Positions 1 through 8,009 of a stretch of DNA of 33,143 bases are shown in pieces. The stretch is from positions 1,838 through 34,980 of the forward strand of contig DEHX01000093.1 of assembly GCA_002352145.1 (NCBI GenBank). The letters run 5' to 3'. A program made the translations under genes and the position numbers. This DNA comes from Chitinophagaceae bacterium UBA2789 (lineage in GTDB: Bacteria > Bacteroidota > Bacteroidia > Chitinophagales > Chitinophagaceae). Numbering within the stretch: the first letter of the stretch is position 1; each line of letters begins with the position of its first letter. The notes below the pieces were generated by a model. The model did not search any database. It saw nothing but the letters and a program-made list of their open reading frames with translations, and was not told the DNA's origin.

Positions 1-1106
1 CCTTGTTCAATGGAAAGTGCCAGGTAATCATTCAGGCCGGTACTGAAACAGGAATGATCAAGTTTGAAGCAAAGGCTACAGGGTTATGGCCGGGAGGAAC
101 AGATATTCAAACCATATCACCCGGAAGTGTCAATAAAATATCTTTTGATTTAAAATATAAGCTGACACCTGAACAATCAAAGCCAGTAGAAGTTGGCAAG
201 ATGCTTGGTGCTGACATTTCATTCCTGCCTGAGTTGGAAGCAAGAGGTATAAAGTTCTCCGATAATGGGGTCGAAAAAGATGCAATCGAAATATTGAAGA
301 ATCACGGTTTCAATTATGTACGACTCCGGCTTTTTAATGACCCTGCAAGAGATAGTGGTTATTCTCCCGGTAAAGGTTTTTGTGATTTGGAAAATACAAA
401 GAAAATGGCGAAGAGGGTAAAAGCAGCAGGTATGAAGCTCTTATTAGATTTTCATTACAGTGATTACTGGGCTGATCCCGGAAAGCAATACAAGCCAGCG
501 GCCTGGAGAAACTTGTCTTTTGAAGAATTGAAGAAAGCTGTTTACAATTACACCAAGGAGGTGATGCAGCAACTCAAAGAACAGGGAACTGCTCCTGATA
601 TGGTGCAGGTGGGTAATGAAATTAATCATGGCATTATCTGGCCCGAGGGAAATGTCAGCAATTTTGATGGCCTTGCACAATTGATAAATGCTGGTACAAA
701 GGCTGTAAAAGATATCGACCCCTCAGTAATTATGATGTTGCATGTGGCTTTAGGCGGGCAGAATGATGAATCCGTTTTCTTTATTGATAATATGATGGCA
801 CGGGGTGTCCACTTTGATGTAATTGGTGAATCGTATTATCCGAAATGGCATGGAACCCTGGAAGACCTGGAAACCAATTTGGAAGACCTTTCCCGCAGGT
901 ATAACAAAGATGTGATTGTAGTGGAATATTCTCACCGGAAGGAAGAAGTAAACAAACTTGCCTTTGAAGTACCTGGTGGCAGGGGAAAAGGTACTTGCAT
1001 CTGGGAGCCATTGAGTACCTGGGAGAAATTTTTTGATGACAAAGGCAAATCGAATGATTTGCTGAAGTTGTACGATGAGATCAGCAATAAATATCTAAAG
1101 GACTAA
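1..1106 (+). CDS. GH53 endo-beta-1,4-galactanase domain, C-terminal part of a GH2-GH53-like protein (5' truncated)
   Basis: The frame is open at the window edge, so the true start lies upstream; the TTG at position 3 is only the first possible start. Residues 65-365 (counted from the TTG) are a GH53 galactanase domain, which cuts beta-1,4-galactan or type I arabinogalactan. The acid/base Glu is seen in VQVGNEIN (E206) and the likely nucleophile in VVVEYSH (E308). Residues 1-50 (FNGKCQVIIQAG..., then FEAKATGLWPGG) do not belong to GH53. They resemble the C-terminal immunoglobulin-like domain of GH2 beta-galactosidases, which suggests a fusion of exo- and endo-acting enzymes. Galactokinase follows 10 nt downstream, which fits release and use of galactose. 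The GH53 call is firm; the GH2 part rests on a short stretch. Confidence 0.85.
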   Translation, partial: LFNGKCQVIIQAGTETGMIKFEAKATGLWPGGTDIQTISPGSVNKISFDLKYKLTPEQSKPVEVGKMLGADISFLPELEARGIKFSDNGVEKDAIEILKNHGFNYVRLRLFNDPARDSGYSPGKGFCDLENTKKMAKRVKAAGMKLLLDFHYSDYWADPGKQYKPAAWRNLSFEELKKAVYNYTKEVMQQLKEQGTAPDMVQVGNEINHGIIWPEGNVSNFDGLAQLINAGTKAVKDIDPSVIMMLHVALGGQNDESVFFIDNMMARGVHFDVIGESYYPKWHGTLEDLETNLEDLSRRYNKDVIVVEYSHRKEEVNKLAFEVPGGRGKGTCIWEPLSTWEKFFDDKGKSNDLLKLYDEISNKYLKD

Positions 1107-1116
1107 AATAAATTAA

Positions 1117-2268
1117 GTGAGAGATTATAAAATACCGGATCAGCTAAAACAATTTATTACTGCTGATACTATCGTAGTGCGGTCACCGGGACGTATTAAC
1201 CTGATAGGAGAGCATACAGACTATAACGAAGGTTTTGTCTTGCCCGCAGCAATAGATAAAGCCGTGTATGTAGCAGTAGAAAAAAATCCAGGCACAAGAT
1301 TGAACTTACAGTCTGTGGATTTTAATGAATCGATAGAAGTCGAAATAAGAGATATAAAACCAGTTCCGGGTCATTGGTCCACTTATATTTTCGGTGTAGT
1401 TGACCAGTTTATTCGAAAGGGTCAATTTGTTACCGGTTTTAAGCTAAGCATTTATGGTGATGTTCCTTTAGGTGCCGGTCTTTCCTCTTCAGCAGCGGTA
1501 GAATGTGCAGTTGCTTTTGCTTTAAATGAGTTATTACAGTCAGGTTTTTCCAGAAAAGAGCTGGCTTTAATGGCACAGGCTGCAGAACATCAATATGCCG
1601 GTGTTAAATGTGGCATTATGGACCAGTTTGCCAGCTTGTTTGGAAAGAAAGACCATGTGATCCGGCTGGATTGCCGTTCATTAGAGTATGAATATTTTCC
1701 GCTGGAGCTTGGTGAATATGTCATTGTACTTTTTGATACGATGGTAAAACATTCGCTTGGGTCATCTGAGTACAATATCCGCCGGTCTCAATGTGAAGAA
1801 GGTGTAATGCTGATCGGGCAGAACTATCCTTCAGTACATAGCTTAAGAGATGCTACTATGGAAATGGTTAATGAGTGTATTGGTGAATTTGAAACAGCCC
1901 ACCGGCGATGTAAATATGTGGTGGAAGAGATTGATCGTTTGCAAAAAGGATGTGAAGATTTACAAGCTGGTGACCTCATTGCGTTTGGGAAAAAAATGTT
2001 TGCAACGCATGATGGTTTGAGCAAAGAGTATGAAGTGAGTTGCAAAGAATTGGATTACCTTGTTGACAATGTAAGGAATAACCCGGCAGTAATTGGTGCC
2101 AGGATGATGGGTGGAGGTTTTGGAGGCTGTACCATTAATATTATTTCAAAGGACATGGTTGAGGAGCTTGTGGCTAAACTTTCGGAGGATTATAAGAAGG
2201 ATATGGGTAAAGAGTTAAAACACTACCTGGTAAATATAGAAGATGGAACGTCTGTAATAGGCCGATAA
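1117..2268 (+). CDS. galK: Galactokinase
   Basis: Phosphorylates galactose to galactose-1-phosphate, the first step of the Leloir pathway, in the cytoplasm. It is a GHMP kinase of 383 residues, the usual length (about 380). The galactokinase signature GRINLIGEHTDY is at residues 25-36, the ATP loop PLGAGLSSSAAVE at 117-129, the catalytic Asp at about D169 in GIMDQFAS, and the third GHMP motif MMGGGFGG at 330-337. The start is GTG at 1117: an in-frame TAA lies directly before it and no ATG is near. An AAAGGA at 1097-1102 may help initiation. It sits between a galactanase and a sugar symporter in one operon. No galT, galE or mutarotase gene is in the window. Confidence 0.96.
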   Translation: MRDYKIPDQLKQFITADTIVVRSPGRINLIGEHTDYNEGFVLPAAIDKAVYVAVEKNPGTRLNLQSVDFNESIEVEIRDIKPVPGHWSTYIFGVVDQFIRKGQFVTGFKLSIYGDVPLGAGLSSSAAVECAVAFALNELLQSGFSRKELALMAQAAEHQYAGVKCGIMDQFASLFGKKDHVIRLDCRSLEYEYFPLELGEYVIVLFDTMVKHSLGSSEYNIRRSQCEEGVMLIGQNYPSVHSLRDATMEMVNECIGEFETAHRRCKYVVEEIDRLQKGCEDLQAGDLIAFGKKMFATHDGLSKEYEVSCKELDYLVDNVRNNPAVIGARMMGGGFGGCTINIISKDMVEELVAKLSEDYKKDMGKELKHYLVNIEDGTSVIGR

Positions 2269-2293
2269 GATTAAATTTTTTAAAAACTTACCA

Positions 2294-4021
2294 ATGGGAA
2301 ATTCAATTTTTCATCTGCAATGGATTGACTATGCCATTATGATCATCTATTTCTTGTTTGTGCTTGGAATCGGTTGGGTGCTTAAAAGATATATGAAGGA
2401 TGCTAATGCATTCCTGGAAGCTGGCAGATCAATGCCGGCATGGGTAGCAGGGTTGGCATTTATATCCACCAATCTTGGGGCTCTGGAAGTTATGGGTATG
2501 ACAGGTTCCGGTGCCAAGTACGGAATGCTTACCACACATTTTTACTGGATCGGAGCTATTCCTGCCATGGTCTTCCTTGCCATTTTCATGATGCCTTTCT
2601 ATTATGGTTCAAAAGCCCGATCCGTGCCAGAATATCTGAAGCTACGCTTTGACGAAAAAACAAGAGGGCTCAATGCTATTCTGTTTGCAGTAATGACAGT
2701 ATTGGCGTCAGGTATTTCGATGTATGCACTAGCATTGTTGATGGAGAAAGTACTGGGCTGGGATTTCAATCTGAGTTTATGGCTGTCTGCAGCTATTGTA
2801 TTAGCCTATACTTATCTCGGTGGGTTGTCTTCTGCCATTTATAATGAAGTATTGCAGTTTTTTATCATAGTAATTGGTTTGTTGCCCATCGTTGTATTAA
2901 GCTTGCATGAAGTAGGAGGGTGGAGCGGATTGAAGGAAAGCCTGGCACCGATTGTAACGGAAAAGGGATTTGCAGGAGACACATTTACAACTACCTGGAA
3001 GTACACTGGCTCTGCAAATGGTAACCCGATGGGTGTGGAATGGTATGGAATATTATTTGGCCTTGGCTTTGTGCTATCGTTTGGTTACTGGTGTACGAAC
3101 TTCCTGATTGTGCAAAGGGCTATGGCAGCAGAGTCAACAACAGCTGCCCGTAATACACCATTAATTGGCGCTATCCCCAAAATGATTATTCCATTCCTGA
3201 TCATCGTTCCGGGTATTGTGGCGCTGGTGCTGATGAATAAAGCAGATTCTGGGTTTACCATAATGGAAAATGGAAAGGCTAATTATGATTTGACAATTAT
3301 CAAGCTGCTTGAATATTACTTGCCAACCGGTGTGCTGGGTTTGGGTATTACAGCGCTGCTAGCCTCATTTATGTCAGGTATGGCGGGGAATGTATCTGCT
3401 TTTAACACGGTCTGGACTTATGATATTTACCAGAGTTATATAAGGCCGGCCACAAATGATAAAGAGGCAGATGCCAAACATTATCTGAAGGTGGGAAGAA
3501 TGGCTACTGTATTTGGTGTTTTGGTAAGTATTGCAGCCGCATACCTGGCAGGTTTGTTTGGAAACATCATGGACTTTTTACAAACGATTTTTTCCATGAT
3601 AAATGCACCGCTTTTCGCTGTAATATTCCTGGGCATGTTCTGGAAAAGAGCAACCGGGCATGGTGCATTTATAGGTTTGTTAGGTGGTTTCTTCGTGGCA
3701 TTGCTGCACCATGGCCTAACTGTTCCTGCTGGTGCAACAACTTTGGTAAAAGGAGGCTGGTTAGGAGTGATACATACTTACCCTGTAGAAATGGCTCAGA
3801 GTTTCTGGACAGCTATTTTTGCCTGTGCATCAGCAGCCATAATTGCAGTTGGAATTTCATTGAGCACTGCTCAAAGAAAAACAGATGACGAGTTGCGTGG
3901 TTTAGTATACTCGTTGACACCCAAAATAAAGGAAGACCATGTGGCCTGGCATAAACGGACCAATACACTTGCCATTATTGTATTGACCATGATGGTTATC
4001 TTATCAATCTTATTCTGGTAA
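2294..4021 (+). CDS. Sodium/sugar symporter of the SSS (SLC5/SGLT) family
   Basis: A 575-residue inner-membrane protein with about 14 hydrophobic segments, the usual size for solute:sodium symporters. The early segment AFISTNLGALEVMGMTGSGA resembles the unwound first core helix of vSGLT-type sugar carriers, where substrate and sodium meet. A long extracytoplasmic loop with TTTWKYTGSANGNPMGVEW lies near residue 235, and the C-terminus ends in a last helix (LAIIVLTMMVILSILFW). It follows galK by 25 nt, so galactose is the likely substrate, but that comes from context rather than from a diagnostic residue. The 65-residue membrane protein immediately downstream may be a partner. Confidence 0.92.
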   Translation: MGNSIFHLQWIDYAIMIIYFLFVLGIGWVLKRYMKDANAFLEAGRSMPAWVAGLAFISTNLGALEVMGMTGSGAKYGMLTTHFYWIGAIPAMVFLAIFMMPFYYGSKARSVPEYLKLRFDEKTRGLNAILFAVMTVLASGISMYALALLMEKVLGWDFNLSLWLSAAIVLAYTYLGGLSSAIYNEVLQFFIIVIGLLPIVVLSLHEVGGWSGLKESLAPIVTEKGFAGDTFTTTWKYTGSANGNPMGVEWYGILFGLGFVLSFGYWCTNFLIVQRAMAAESTTAARNTPLIGAIPKMIIPFLIIVPGIVALVLMNKADSGFTIMENGKANYDLTIIKLLEYYLPTGVLGLGITALLASFMSGMAGNVSAFNTVWTYDIYQSYIRPATNDKEADAKHYLKVGRMATVFGVLVSIAAAYLAGLFGNIMDFLQTIFSMINAPLFAVIFLGMFWKRATGHGAFIGLLGGFFVALLHHGLTVPAGATTLVKGGWLGVIHTYPVEMAQSFWTAIFACASAAIIAVGISLSTAQRKTDDELRGLVYSLTPKIKEDHVAWHKRTNTLAIIVLTMMVILSILFW

Positions 4022-4039
4022 AGCTTTAAAACAAAAATT

Positions 4040-4237
4040 ATGTTAGATATAAGAATTCCAATTGGGCTGTTGTTTACAGTGTTGGGTTTACTGGTAACTG
4101 CATATGGTTTAATCACCAATGCTGATACAGAACTCTATAAAAAATCATTTCAATATAATGTAAATCTTTGGTCAGGGTTGCTCATGCTGGTATTTGGTGT
4201 AATTATGCTTTTGCTGGCCAGGAAGAAGAAAACATAG
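4040..4237 (+). CDS. Small two-helix membrane protein after the sugar symporter
   Basis: A 65-residue protein that I cannot assign to a named family. It has two hydrophobic helices (about residues 7-26, IGLLFTVLGLLVTAYGLI, and 43-60, LWSGLLMLVFGVIMLLLA), joined by a polar loop (TNADTELYKKSFQYN), and ends in a positive tail RKKKT. That layout suggests a hairpin with both ends in the cytoplasm. It starts 18 nt after the symporter stop and is the last gene before a terminator-like hairpin. Its position suggests an accessory subunit or stabiliser of the transporter; that is inference only. Confidence 0.75.
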   Translation: MLDIRIPIGLLFTVLGLLVTAYGLITNADTELYKKSFQYNVNLWSGLLMLVFGVIMLLLARKKKT

Positions 4238-4279
4238 TTGTTACAATTATACCAGGCTTAAAGTCAATGGGTCATACTA

Positions 4280-4329
4280 AAAGCCGCTCCAACCTTGCTC
4301 ATAGCAGGAGGAACGGCTTTGTTTGTTAG
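4280..4329 (+). terminator. Probable terminator of the galactose operon
   Basis: AAAGCCGCTCC (4280-4290) pairs with GGAACGGCTTT (4310-4320) with one mismatch and a 19-nt loop, followed by a weak T-rich tail (TGTTTGTT). The rest of the gap up to 4485 holds no gene I can support. An AT-rich hairpin GATTAA-N5-TTAATC at 4398-4414 could end the opposing HD gene. Confidence 0.5.
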
Positions 4330-4485
4330 CCCTGACGAGAAAAAAGTCAACCTAATTGCAGAATATCTCCTGCAAGTTTGACGTATTAAAAAATTCGGAT
4401 TAATAGTGTTAATCTCTCAGGCAGGCTTTTAACTGCACTGTGACCCTGTTTAATCTGCCGGGTTTAAAAAATGGAAAGAAAAATT

Positions 4486-5094
4486 TTAGACAACTGATTT
4501 TTGATGGTCTATGATGAATTGAATCAGTTCTTCCAATGTTGTATCTGTTTTTGATAAAGCATCACTTATTTCCTCCCGGCTAACCTGGGCGGCAAACGAA
4601 GGAGTCTTTAGTCTTTTTAATACACTTTTTACTTCCAGTCCTTCGTATAAAGTTGGTCGTATAAGTGCGGCAGCATGAATAAAGCCGGATAACTCATCAA
4701 TGGCGTAGATCATTTTATCCATTTTGCTTACCGGTTCTACTCCAAAAACAGAAGGCCCATGAGAGGCGATACAATGTATCACATCAGGGTCAATGTTTCT
4801 TCTTTCCAGCTCCTCAATTATGATACGGCAATGATCATCAGGATATTTTTCCCAGTCTGCATCATGGAGCAAACCTGCCAGTTCCCATTTTTGGGCGGTT
4901 AGTTCATCGGCACCTTCTTTTTCTATCGCCCAGGCTTTCATATTAGCTGCTACCTGTTTCATATGTAGCCGGAGTTTTTCATTGGGTACCCATTCCTCTA
5001 ATAAAGTATGCGCCTCTTCTAGGGGCATCAGGTTGCCGGCATTTTTTGGATCACCAAATACGGAGCGGCCCAAATTTCGATTTGACATGTGCAT
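4486..5094 (-). CDS. HD-domain hydrolase (COG2316-like)
   Basis: A 202-residue cytoplasmic protein of the HD metal-dependent phosphohydrolase superfamily. The metal ligands are visible in order: H44 (RLHMKQVA), H77-D78 (AGLLHDADW), H112 (IASHG) and D133 (AIDELSG). This spacing fits small stand-alone HD hydrolases (COG2316) rather than GTP/ppGpp-specific enzymes. The substrate cannot be read from the sequence. The start is ATG at 5094; ATGs at residues 3 and 23 are possible, and conservation seems to begin near residue 23 (MPLEEAHTLLEEW). It is divergent from the OB-fold gene, with a 72-nt shared intergenic region. Confidence 0.85.
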   Translation of the reverse strand: MHMSNRNLGRSVFGDPKNAGNLMPLEEAHTLLEEWVPNEKLRLHMKQVAANMKAWAIEKEGADELTAQKWELAGLLHDADWEKYPDDHCRIIIEELERRNIDPDVIHCIASHGPSVFGVEPVSKMDKMIYAIDELSGFIHAAALIRPTLYEGLEVKSVLKRLKTPSFAAQVSREEISDALSKTDTTLEELIQFIIDHQKSVV

Positions 5095-5166
5095 TCAATT
5101 GAAAATTAAAACCGGCCAGGCTAATTGACATCATGCATACCTTTACCGGGAAGGAAAACTAGCATT

Positions 5167-5883
5167 ATGGAGGAAAAGATACTAAAGGGAACCATTTCGT
5201 TTGTCAATTACGAGAAAAATTTTGCCACTATTGAGTATTTGCAGGGGATGAAGAAAAAATCAGTAAACTGTAAAACTGACTTTGAATCAACTGGCAGAAA
5301 ATCTCATCATTTCAGGATGGGTGATACGGTAAGTTTCCAGTTAAGACTCTCTGATCGTGGTGATAAGATGACAGCCTGTAATATAAAATACCTGTATAAC
5401 ACAGAGCTGGATCTTTTAATACAAAGAGCAGCAATTGAGAACCGTTTCTCAGGATATTTGAAGAAGACCGGAGACAAATACTTTGTAAAAGAATGGAATA
5501 GTTACATATTTTTTCCGCTTCAATTGTCTCCCTGGGAAAAACCACCTGTTGAAACTGCCGAGAATGAGGCCATCAGCTTTTGCCTGATAAACCTAGACCG
5601 GCCTAATAGCATTGTGGCCGAACTTTTTTCGCACAATTATATACCAGCGTATAAAAAAGCAGTTCAGCATTTTAAAAATGAAATTGCCATTGATGCTGTG
5701 GTTTATAAAGTTTCTCCACACGGCATTTACCTCAATCTTTTTGATGATAAAATCCAGGCAAAGCTGCCGGTTGACACCGCTGAGACTGGTTCTATTAAGG
5801 AAGGAGATATAATTCCCGTGCTTATCAGCCATTTGTCAAATACAAGGATTGTAATTAAACGGCTGATTGGTTTAGCTTCCTAA
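5167..5883 (+). CDS. OB-fold/S1-like nucleic-acid-binding protein, hypothetical
   Basis: A 238-residue protein of unknown role. The N-terminal part (KGTISFVNYEKNFATIEYLQ) reads like a cold-shock-type OB strand pattern, followed by a basic stretch and GDTVSFQL near residue 65. The C-terminal part (AVVYKVSPHGIYLNLFDDKI, then IKEGDIIPVLISHL) looks like a second OB or S1 domain. It has no signal peptide, so an RNA-binding role in the cytoplasm is plausible. I chose ATG 5167 (MEEKIL), which has AAGGA about 12 nt upstream; a longer frame back to TTG 5125 looks untranslated. It may be co-oriented with, but is not in the promoter unit of, rplM. Confidence 0.7.
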   Translation: MEEKILKGTISFVNYEKNFATIEYLQGMKKKSVNCKTDFESTGRKSHHFRMGDTVSFQLRLSDRGDKMTACNIKYLYNTELDLLIQRAAIENRFSGYLKKTGDKYFVKEWNSYIFFPLQLSPWEKPPVETAENEAISFCLINLDRPNSIVAELFSHNYIPAYKKAVQHFKNEIAIDAVVYKVSPHGIYLNLFDDKIQAKLPVDTAETGSIKEGDIIPVLISHLSNTRIVIKRLIGLAS

Positions 5884-5970
5884 CTATCCTACTGGGGCTA
5901 TTTATTTTTTAGAACAAAAATTTTATTGAAAATCAATCATATACACAGGTACGATAAAAATTACTTCCTC

Positions 5971-6007
5971 TTTTTGTAGGCCGGCATTCTGCTCAGACCT
6001 ATCTTTG
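5971..6007 (+). promoter_or_regulatory. Promoter of the rplM-rpsI-rpsB-tsf operon
   Basis: A perfect Bacteroidota -7 element TATCTTTG is at 6000-6007 and a -33 element TTTTTG at 5971-5976. The spacing of 23 nt is slightly long. The transcript would start near 6013 and leave a leader of about 85 nt before rplM. Confidence 0.7.
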
Positions 6008-6024
6008 CACCCCATTTAAAAACA

Positions 6025-6076
6025 GTTGCCGGGATAGCGGCGACACTACCCTTGACTCCGCTCAGGATGAAAAGGG
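6025..6076 (+). promoter_or_regulatory. Structured mRNA leader of rplM (candidate autoregulatory site)
   Basis: Two hairpins lie between the predicted transcript start and the rplM ATG. Hairpin 1 is GTTGCCG (6025-6031), loop GGATAG, CGGCGAC (6038-6044): seven pairs with one G-U. Hairpin 2 is CCCTT (6049-6053) with AAGGG (6072-6076), enclosing TCC/GGA (6057-6059/6065-6067) around a GCTCA loop. Ribosomal-protein operons are often repressed by one of their own products through such leaders; which protein would bind here is unknown. Confidence 0.5.
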
Positions 6077-6097
6077 ATAACATTAAAAAAGAAAAAA

Positions 6098-6541
6098 ATG
6101 AGCAAACTACATTTCACTACCAAACATGCGAACGAGGCTACCGTTAAGCGCAACTGGTATGTTGTGGACGGTACTAATCAAACCGTTGGTCGTATGTGCG
6201 CAAAGATTGCTGCCATGCTTCGTGGCAAGCACAAGGCCTCTTACACTCCCCATGTTGATACCGGCGATTATATCGTGGTGATCAACTGCGAGAAAGTTGT
6301 TTTCACAGGTAACAAACTGGAACAGAAAATTTATGATCATTTCACCGGTTATCCCGGTGGCCGCAAGGAAGAAACTGCTGCCAACCTGCAGAAGCGTCGT
6401 CCAGAGGTTGTTATCGAAAGGGCTGTAAAGGGTATGTTGCCAAAGAACCGGCTCGGCCGCAAGATGTACAAAAAATTATTTGTATATGCAGGTGCAGAAC
6501 ATCCGCACACTGCTCAGCAGCCGAAAGAACTGAAGTTTTAA
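6098..6541 (+). CDS. rplM: 50S ribosomal protein L13 (uL13)
   Basis: A 147-residue early-assembly protein of the large subunit. Family features are RNWYVVDGTNQTVGRMCAKIA at the N-terminus, the core GDYIVVINCEKVVFTG, and the end RAVKGMLPKNRLGRKMYKKL followed by VYAGAEHPHTAQQP. It is the first gene of the operon, with the ATG just after an A-rich leader (AAAAAAGAAAAAAATG). rpsI follows after 32 nt, the usual pairing. Confidence 0.98.
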   Translation: MSKLHFTTKHANEATVKRNWYVVDGTNQTVGRMCAKIAAMLRGKHKASYTPHVDTGDYIVVINCEKVVFTGNKLEQKIYDHFTGYPGGRKEETAANLQKRRPEVVIERAVKGMLPKNRLGRKMYKKLFVYAGAEHPHTAQQPKELKF

Positions 6542-6573
6542 TCATCATTCAAAAAATTCCTAATTAATAAATA

Positions 6574-6963
6574 ATGGAAAAGCAAAAAAACGGAGTTGGT
6601 CGTCGTAAAGAAGCTGTAACCAGAGTTTTCATTTCTAAGGGAGAAGGAAACATTACAGTGAACGATAAAGACTATAAGGTATATTTTCCGCTGGTATACC
6701 TGCAAAACCAGGTGGAACGTCCGCTGAAAACAGCTGATGTAATGAACAAATTTGATGTAAAAATCAACGCTGCCGGTGGTGGTTTAAAAGGTCAGGCCGA
6801 AGCAGCTATGCTCGGTATCAGCCGTGTGTTGGTTGAACTGAATCCTGAGTTTCGCCCTGCATTAAAAGCGGCAGGATTGCTGAAAAGGGATCCGAGGTCT
6901 GTTGAACGTAAGAAATTTGGTCATAAAAAAGCCCGTAGAAGCTACCAGTTCTCTAAACGTTAA
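6574..6963 (+). CDS. rpsI: 30S ribosomal protein S9 (uS9)
   Basis: A 129-residue small-subunit protein whose basic C-terminal tail reaches the P-site tRNA. It shows NGVGRRKEAVTRVFI near the start, the central GGGLKGQAEAAMLGISRVLV, and the tail DPRSVERKKFGHKKARRSYQFSKR, with the terminal Lys-Arg conserved in the family. Length is normal. It lies second in the operon, 39 nt before rpsB. Confidence 0.98.
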   Translation: MEKQKNGVGRRKEAVTRVFISKGEGNITVNDKDYKVYFPLVYLQNQVERPLKTADVMNKFDVKINAAGGGLKGQAEAAMLGISRVLVELNPEFRPALKAAGLLKRDPRSVERKKFGHKKARRSYQFSKR

Positions 6964-7002
6964 TCGCCACAAACAATTATTAAAAACGATCATTCAAATA
7001 CA

Positions 7003-7881
7003 ATGGAAAATAATACATCCTTACAACAGCAGCTTCTGGAAGCAGGTGTTCATTTTGGTCACCTCAAGAAGAAGTGGAACCCTAAGATGTTGCCTTACAT
7101 CTTTGCTGAGAAGAAAGGTATTCACATCATTGACCTGAACAAAACAGTAGAGTGCCTGCAGGAAACTGCTGCTGCCCTGAAGCAAATTGCTCGCAGTGGT
7201 AAAAAGATCCTGTTTGTTGGTACCAAAAAGCAGGCGAAGGACATCGTTAGCGAATGTGCAAAGAAAGTAAACATGCCTTTCGTTACAGAAAGATGGCTGG
7301 GTGGCATGCTTACCAATTTTAACACTGTTCGTAAAAGTGTGAAGAAAATGCAGAGCATTGAGAAAATGCTGGGCGATGGCTCTTTCGACAGCATTACTAA
7401 GAAAGAACGCCTCACCTTGAGCCGCGATAAAGATAAAATGGAGAAAGTACTGGGTGGTATTGCTCAGCTTGGCCGTGTACCTGCCGCTTTGTTCATTGTA
7501 GATATCGGGCATGAGCATATCGCATTGGCAGAAGCAAAACGTTTGGGGGTTTCTACATTTGGTGTAGTAGATACCAACTGTGATCCAAACAAAGTTGATT
7601 TTGCCATTCCCGCTAACGATGATGCTACCAAGTCAATTGCTATCATCGTTAACTATATCACTGCTGCAATCGCTGAGGGATTAGCTGAAAGACAAGCTGC
7701 AAAAGACGAAGAGGTAGAAGAAATGACCGATGATGAAAAGGAAAGAAAAGCAGCTAAGTTGCTGGCCGAAGCCGAAGCTGAAGGTGGTCGTGGTGGCAGA
7801 GGTCGTGGAGCTGGTGGTGGTGGACAAAGACGCCGCACACCTGCTGGTGGCAGCCGTGGTCCCGGTGGTGCCAGGAGATAA
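7003..7881 (+). CDS. rpsB: 30S ribosomal protein S2 (uS2) with an RGG-rich C-terminal tail
   Basis: The core (residues 1-230) is a normal S2: LLEAGVHFGHLKKKWNPKML at the start, VGTKKQAKDIV, ERWLGGMLTNF, and VDTNCDP near residue 193. The protein is 292 residues, about 50 longer than the E. coli protein (241). The extra part is an acidic/lysine helix (DEEVEEMTDDEKERKAAKLL) followed by about 35 residues of Gly and Arg (GRGGRGRGAGGGGQRRR and a similar end). Such RGG-like tails bind RNA in other proteins. The reading frame is intact and its composition matches the gene. No rpsB or tsf promoter is clearly needed, but the 128-nt gap to tsf contains a possible -7 element near 7938-7946. Confidence 0.97.
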   Translation: MENNTSLQQQLLEAGVHFGHLKKKWNPKMLPYIFAEKKGIHIIDLNKTVECLQETAAALKQIARSGKKILFVGTKKQAKDIVSECAKKVNMPFVTERWLGGMLTNFNTVRKSVKKMQSIEKMLGDGSFDSITKKERLTLSRDKDKMEKVLGGIAQLGRVPAALFIVDIGHEHIALAEAKRLGVSTFGVVDTNCDPNKVDFAIPANDDATKSIAIIVNYITAAIAEGLAERQAAKDEEVEEMTDDEKERKAAKLLAEAEAEGGRGGRGRGAGGGGQRRRTPAGGSRGPGGARR

Positions 7882-8009
7882 ATTAGCCGGTTTTTTTAGT
7901 TGTTATTATATGGCTTTTCTTTCCCGGTATAGCTTTTAAAATTTGATTACGCTAAGGAGCTGAGGAACACAGTAGTAAACCTCAAACCTTAAACTTTAAA
8001 TAAATAAAT

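Noticed and set aside
3..1106. The galactanase gene as a complete gene starting at TTG 3
   Set aside because: The frame is open at the window edge and residues 1-50 look like the end of another domain, so the gene is truncated.
4267..4329. A 20-codon frame (MGHTKSRSNL...) after the 65-residue gene
   Set aside because: It coincides with the terminator hairpin and has no features of a gene.
7021..7518. A 165-codon open frame on the minus strand within rpsB
   Set aside because: It lies wholly antisense to a clear ribosomal protein gene and has no promoter or family-like sequence. It is a shadow of codon bias. The same applies to 23929-24483 and many others.
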